In this document: in pieces, positions 60,426 to 64,000 of the stretch
How positions within the stretch are numbered: the first letter of the stretch is position 1
Layout of the letters: each line of letters starts with the position of its first letter
From: Odobenus rosmarus divergens
Lineage: Eukaryota; Chordata; Mammalia; Carnivora; Odobenidae
DNA length: 64,000 bases
Assembly: GCF_000321225.1 (NCBI RefSeq)
Contig: NW_004450561.1
Coordinates: 1,532,071 to 1,596,070, forward strand
Direction of reading: 5' to 3'
Program-made: the position numbers and the translations under genes
Notes under the pieces: model-generated
The model's database searches: none
Seen by the model: only the letters and a program-made list of their open reading frames with translations
Told to the model about the DNA's origin: nothing

Positions 60426-60671
60426 ATAGTGTTTGGAAGGTGATGAGGTCACGGGGGCTCATAAGAGACTGCAGAGAACTCCCTTACCCTTTTTGCCATG
60501 GGAGATTATAGCAAAAAGACAACCATCTATGAACCAGGAAGCAGGTCCTCATTGGACACTCAACCTACTAGTGCCTTGATCTTGGACTTCCCGGTTTCCA
60601 GAGCTGAGAAATAAATTTCTATTGCCACCCAGTCTATGGTATTTTGTTATAGTGGCCAAATTGATGAAGAC
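60426..60671 (+). repeat. 5' LTR of the MLT1 provirus, 5'-truncated
   Basis: 'gtgtttggaaggtgatgagg', 'aaccatctatgaaccaggaa', 'gatcttggacttcccggttt' and 'ccagtctatggtattttgtt' are MLT1 landmarks. AATAAA is at 60610-60615. It ends in 'gatgaagaca'. The copy is more consensus-like than the 3' LTR in this part. Confidence 0.86.
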
Positions 60672-62131
60672 AAATTGGTATTGAGAGTGAGGTACTATTG
60701 TAACAAATCCCCAAAAATGTGGAAGCAGCTTTAGAACTGAGTAATTAGTAGAAGCTGGAAGAATTTGGAGGTACATTCGAGAAAAAGCCTACATTGTTAT
60801 CAATGGACCATTAAGGGCAATTCTGGTGGAAGCTCAGAAGGAAAAGAAGGGAGCTATTAAGAGACCACAATCTTTTTAGACAACCTAAGTAATCCTGAAC
60901 AGAATGTTGGTAGAAATGTGAATGGTAAAGGCCATTCTGAGGAGGTTTCAGTTGGAAGTGATGAACACATTACTCGAAACTGGAGGTAAGGAGATCCTTG
61001 ATATAAAATGGCAAAATACTTGACTGAACCGTGTTTGTGTCCTAGTGTTTTGTGGAAGGTAGAACTTGTGAATGATGAAATTGGATATTTGGCTGGAGAA
61101 ATTTCTAAGCAGAATGTTGAAGAAGAAGCCTGGTTTCTCCTGATGCTTATAGTAAAATGTAAGAATGGAATTGTTAATCAAAAGAGAAGCAGAACTTAAA
61201 GAGTTTGAAAATTCTCAGCATAGCCATATAGAAAAGAATAAGAAAGCTTGTTTGAGAGAGAACACTAAGAGTGTAGGCATATGACCATTTGATAAGGAGA
61301 TTACTCAGCCATCCTGACAGAAGCCAGGAGCTATTGCCCAAGACAGTGGATGGATGATCCCAAAGAATCATCAGAGCTGCCCTTACATCTCAGGTCCAGA
61401 GTGCATGGGGCCACTGGTACCTGTTGAGATCTTGGTGCATCCTGCCCAGTGGTACCTTACCTTGTTGACTCCTGCTCCCTATACTCCATTGCCACATTCC
61501 TTGGCCACCCCAGTTGTGGCTTGGGTGAACCCAGATGCAACATAGACTGTACACAGCAGAGCTGTGGGGGCTTGGCAGTCTCTACTAAGATTTCAGAGGA
61601 TGAAGCCTCTTGGCAGAGCCACAGGCTCAGGACTCCAACCCCAGAGAGCTGTGGGTTCAGGCAAAGAACTGTTACAGGCCCATTCAAAGCCACCAGCACA
61701 AGACTGGTTGGGAAAACTTTGGGGGCAGGGTTGTCACACTAGGGGGTCTGAAAAGCAGAACTCCCATTCCTCTGGGCCTGGAGAGCAGAGCATGGAGTCA
61801 AAGAGCCTTATTCTTATTCTTGAGACTTAAGATCTAATGGAAATTGCCCTCTTGGGTTTGGACTTGCTTAGTGCGACCCACCATTCCTTTCTTTTCTATT
61901 TCTCCCTTTTGAGGGATGTCTATCCTATGCCTGTCCCACCACTGTGTTTTAGAAGCATATAACATGTTTGATTTCACAGATTCATACCTGGAGAGGAATT
62001 TGCCTCAAAATGAATTCTACCTTGAGTTCACCCATATGTGATCTAGATGATCTTTAGATAAAATTTTGAATTTAGACTTTTGAGTTGATGACCTGTGAGA
62101 GGCACATGAAGTTTGGAGGCCAGGGGCAGAA
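60672..62131 (+). other. MLT1 internal region
   Basis: It opens with 'aattggtattgagagtgagg', the usual MaLR internal start just after the LTR. No tRNA primer-binding site is obvious. A purine-rich tract (62109-62131, ending 'gaggccaggggcagaa') lies directly before the 3' LTR, as expected for plus-strand priming. No intact gag or pol frame. Confidence 0.75.
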
Positions 62132-62488
62132 TGCTATAGACTGAACTTTTGTGCCCCCTCAAAATTCACACATTGAAATCTAATCCCAAATATGATGGTA
62201 TTTGGAAGTGGGTCCTCTGGGAGGTGATTAAGTCATGTGACCTCCCCCACTTAGGTCAAGCTGAAAATGGGATTAATGTACATATAAAAGCGATTTCAGA
62301 GAACTCCTTTGCCCCTTTCACTATGTGAGCTTACAGTGAATATACTTCTATAAACCAGGAAGAGGGCTCTCCCCAGACACTGAATATGTCAGTGCTTGGG
62401 CTTCCCAACCTCCACAACTGTGAGAAATAAATACCACCATGCTATCCAGACTTTGGTATTTTCTTAGAGCAGCCCAAACAGACTAAGA
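62132..62488 (+). repeat. 3' LTR of the MLT1 provirus
   Basis: It begins TGCTATAGACTGAAC and reads 'gatggtatttggaagtgggt', 'gggaggtgattaagtcatgt', 'gggattaatgtacatataaa', 'ataaaccaggaagagggctc' and 'ctttggtattttcttagagc', ending 'gactaagac'. AATAAA at 62426-62431. Length about 357 bp, normal for MLT1. Confidence 0.9.
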
Positions 62489-62494
62489 CCATAT

Positions 62495-63005
62495 CCCAAT
62501 GGTCTCCTGACACCTCTGCCTTTAATCTCTTTCTTTTTAACACATACTGTAGACTATTGCCAAATTAACCTTCCTCCAGACTCTATTTTCATGTCCATTT
62601 CCTGTGCAAAACTTTTAACACCTACCCATCAACTAGATGTTGAAGCACAAACTCTTTAACCCATTATTCCTTATATAGTCTGTTCCCAAATTACTTTTGC
62701 AAATCCTCCTCCAACATCATAAATTCTTAACCAGTCAGAATGCTCATAGTACTTCCCTTAGGTGGAATGTTCCCTTACCACTTATCTGCTTATCCAATTC
62801 CCAGTCAGCCCTGGTGCTTGTCCTCAAGTCCCACCTTTTCCATAAAAGATTTCTTTATCTTTCTTGCCTCTGAAATCTTATGCTGTCAACTTCATGCTGG
62901 TCATTGATCGTGGCGCATTTCCCGGTGGCATATTTTTACTAGTTGCATTGCTAGTTCATTCTTCGTGAGGTTCCTTGAAGTCAGGTTCCATTTCTAACCA
63001 AATAG
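62495..63005 (+). repeat. L2 LINE 3' fragment, plus strand
   Basis: 'ttaaccttcctccagactct', 'gttgaagcacaaactcttta', 'cttaggtggaatgttccctt', 'tccagtcccaccttttccat'-like text and 'gaggttccttgaagtcaggt' follow the sense L2 order down to near the 3' end. Confidence 0.65.
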
Positions 63006-63150
63006 TTGAGCAACGTTGTTCAAGTCATTTACCTTCCCTGAGCTGCAAATTTCTCATATATAAAATAGTGATGATGATAATAATAGTAATTTCACTGGGT
63101 TGTTATGTTAAATAAATGAAAGTGTTTAACTATGAAGTGTGTCAGCCTGA
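63006..63150 (+). repeat. MIR SINE fragment
   Basis: 'ttcaagtcatttaccttccc', 'tgagctgcaaatttctcata', 'aaaatagtgatgatgataat' and 'cactgggttgttatgttaaa' give the MIR core and 3' part. Confidence 0.65.
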
Positions 63151-64000
63151 AAGTAAATCAGTGTTTCTTTGGGATCAAAGAATTGCAATTTGGGGAGCAC
63201 AGAACCCAGCAGTAACCAGACAAGTGTTCTGCATGAAGGGAGAAAGCAAGGTTTTTTTTTTATGAGAAACTAGAAAGGCAGAGTGGAAGGGTGACAATTA
63301 CATGACTTGGATAAAAAAGAATCAAATTGTTGATCGCCGCTAACAGGCTTAACCACTTCTGGATACACGATCAACTATTCTGTTGAACAACTAACAAACA
63401 AAACTATTCTGGTCTGCATTAGTTAACTATTCTGCCTACAGAAAGTCCACAACCACCAGTTTTATGGTCAGGATGCCTGTTGTCCTATTGAATTTATGGA
63501 AAATTGCTCGTAAAATAATTGCTGCTTCTGGCCCATTCCAAGTGTCTTTTTTGCTCAGTTCAAGAGTCCATTAGCCATTTGCTTTAGAAAGGAAAGTGGA
63601 ACTTTTCTCAAAATGGAGTCTCTCATGTACAGAAGTTTTAGACAAGTCCACAGGTGGGTAAGGCAGTTTGTCTACAGTGGCCTCTCCAACTCTATTTTAA
63701 AATGTCTCCAGCCACATCAGTTTTTCCACAAGTACTATATAGGTAGTTACAGTAAGTTATACTTTTGTTCGCATTCCTTATATGCTTACAAACAATGCTG
63801 GGTTTTAGGAGATGCTCAATGAACATTTTGGTGAAATGAACAATTTATTCACTTCTGGTAAATGACCCTTCTTTAAAGTTTTTCCTTTTCTTTTTCTAAA
63901 TTTTCTAAGATTCTAGATGAAGTTGACTGTGTCCCATGTCCCTTGGATGATAATGAACTGGGCTGAAATGAAGAGCATTCATAGTTGTTTGACTTCGCTG
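63151..64000. other. No recognised gene or repeat
   Basis: Mixed sequence to the window edge. A 69-codon plus-strand frame (63613-63822) has no recognisable feature. Confidence 0.35.

Larger units (their letters stand above)
60426..62488 (+). mobile_element. MaLR (MLT1) provirus with both LTRs
   Basis: An ERVL-MaLR element in sense orientation: 5' LTR (60426-60671, missing its first ~100 bases), internal region (60672-62131) and complete 3' LTR (62132-62488). MaLR elements are non-autonomous and were mobilised by ERV-L enzymes. The internal region has only short frames (88 and 97 codons around 61449-61830) that do not resemble known proteins. Keeping both LTRs is uncommon, since most MLT1 copies are solo LTRs. 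Confidence 0.85.

Noticed and set aside
1..64000. CRISPR arrays, bacterial-type operons, integrons, phage or plasmid features
   Set aside because: The whole window has vertebrate repeat content; no spaced direct repeats of CRISPR type and no prokaryotic gene organisation are visible.

Overview
This is a 64 kb piece of mammalian nuclear DNA from a carnivore. The evidence is fourteen copies of the carnivore tRNA-Lys-derived SINE (CAN-SINE) in both orientations. Each has the characteristic head (GGGGCGCCTGGGTGGCTCAG), a CT-rich middle and an AAATAAATAAAATCTT-type tail. The typical canid-specific SINEC_Cf subfamily head is not seen, so I infer a non-canid caniform (bear, seal or mustelid type). 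This is inferred from memory of the subfamilies, not from a search. No intact host gene, exon chain, RNA gene, CRISPR array or operon is visible. The window is AT-rich and reads as intergenic or deep intronic sequence. All the long open frames found lie inside repeats or look like chance.

Layout. 1-2933 is the 5' part of a comparatively young L1 on the minus strand: a 5' UTR with tandem monomers and a GC-rich block, a broken ORF1, and the first 60 codons of ORF2. 2.9-12.3 kb is mostly unassigned sequence with MIR fragments, one CAN-SINE and microsatellites. 12.3-20.5 kb is a nest of old retroelements: L1 pieces in opposite orientations, a full-length solo LTR inside an old L1, and an ERV-L pol remnant on the minus strand interrupted by a CAN-SINE. 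20.5-35 kb is mixed unique sequence with L2, MIR, hAT-type DNA transposon fragments and an MLT1 LTR. 35.8-41.6 kb is rich in young insertions: an L1 3' end and five CAN-SINEs, one of them splitting a MIR.

43-46.2 kb is an old plus-strand L1 (RT region to 3' UTR) that carries a second L1 3' end and a CAN-SINE. 46.8-47.3 kb holds an LTR-like block. 48-54 kb is mostly unassigned. 54.2-59.1 kb is a patchwork of L2 LINE pieces in alternating orientation, with a perfect 18-bp-arm palindrome between two inverted pieces. 60.4-62.5 kb is a MaLR (MLT1) provirus that still has both LTRs, its internal region and a purine-rich tract. The last kilobase holds L2 and MIR tails.

No set of genes works together here; the window is a record of layered retrotransposition. 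The best leads are structural: the nested insertions with readable target-site duplications, the L1 5' UTR architecture with a 213-codon antisense frame, the inverted L2 arrangement with its hairpin, several perfect palindromes, and one weak candidate exon at 35,094-35,162. I found no new biological system and do not claim one.
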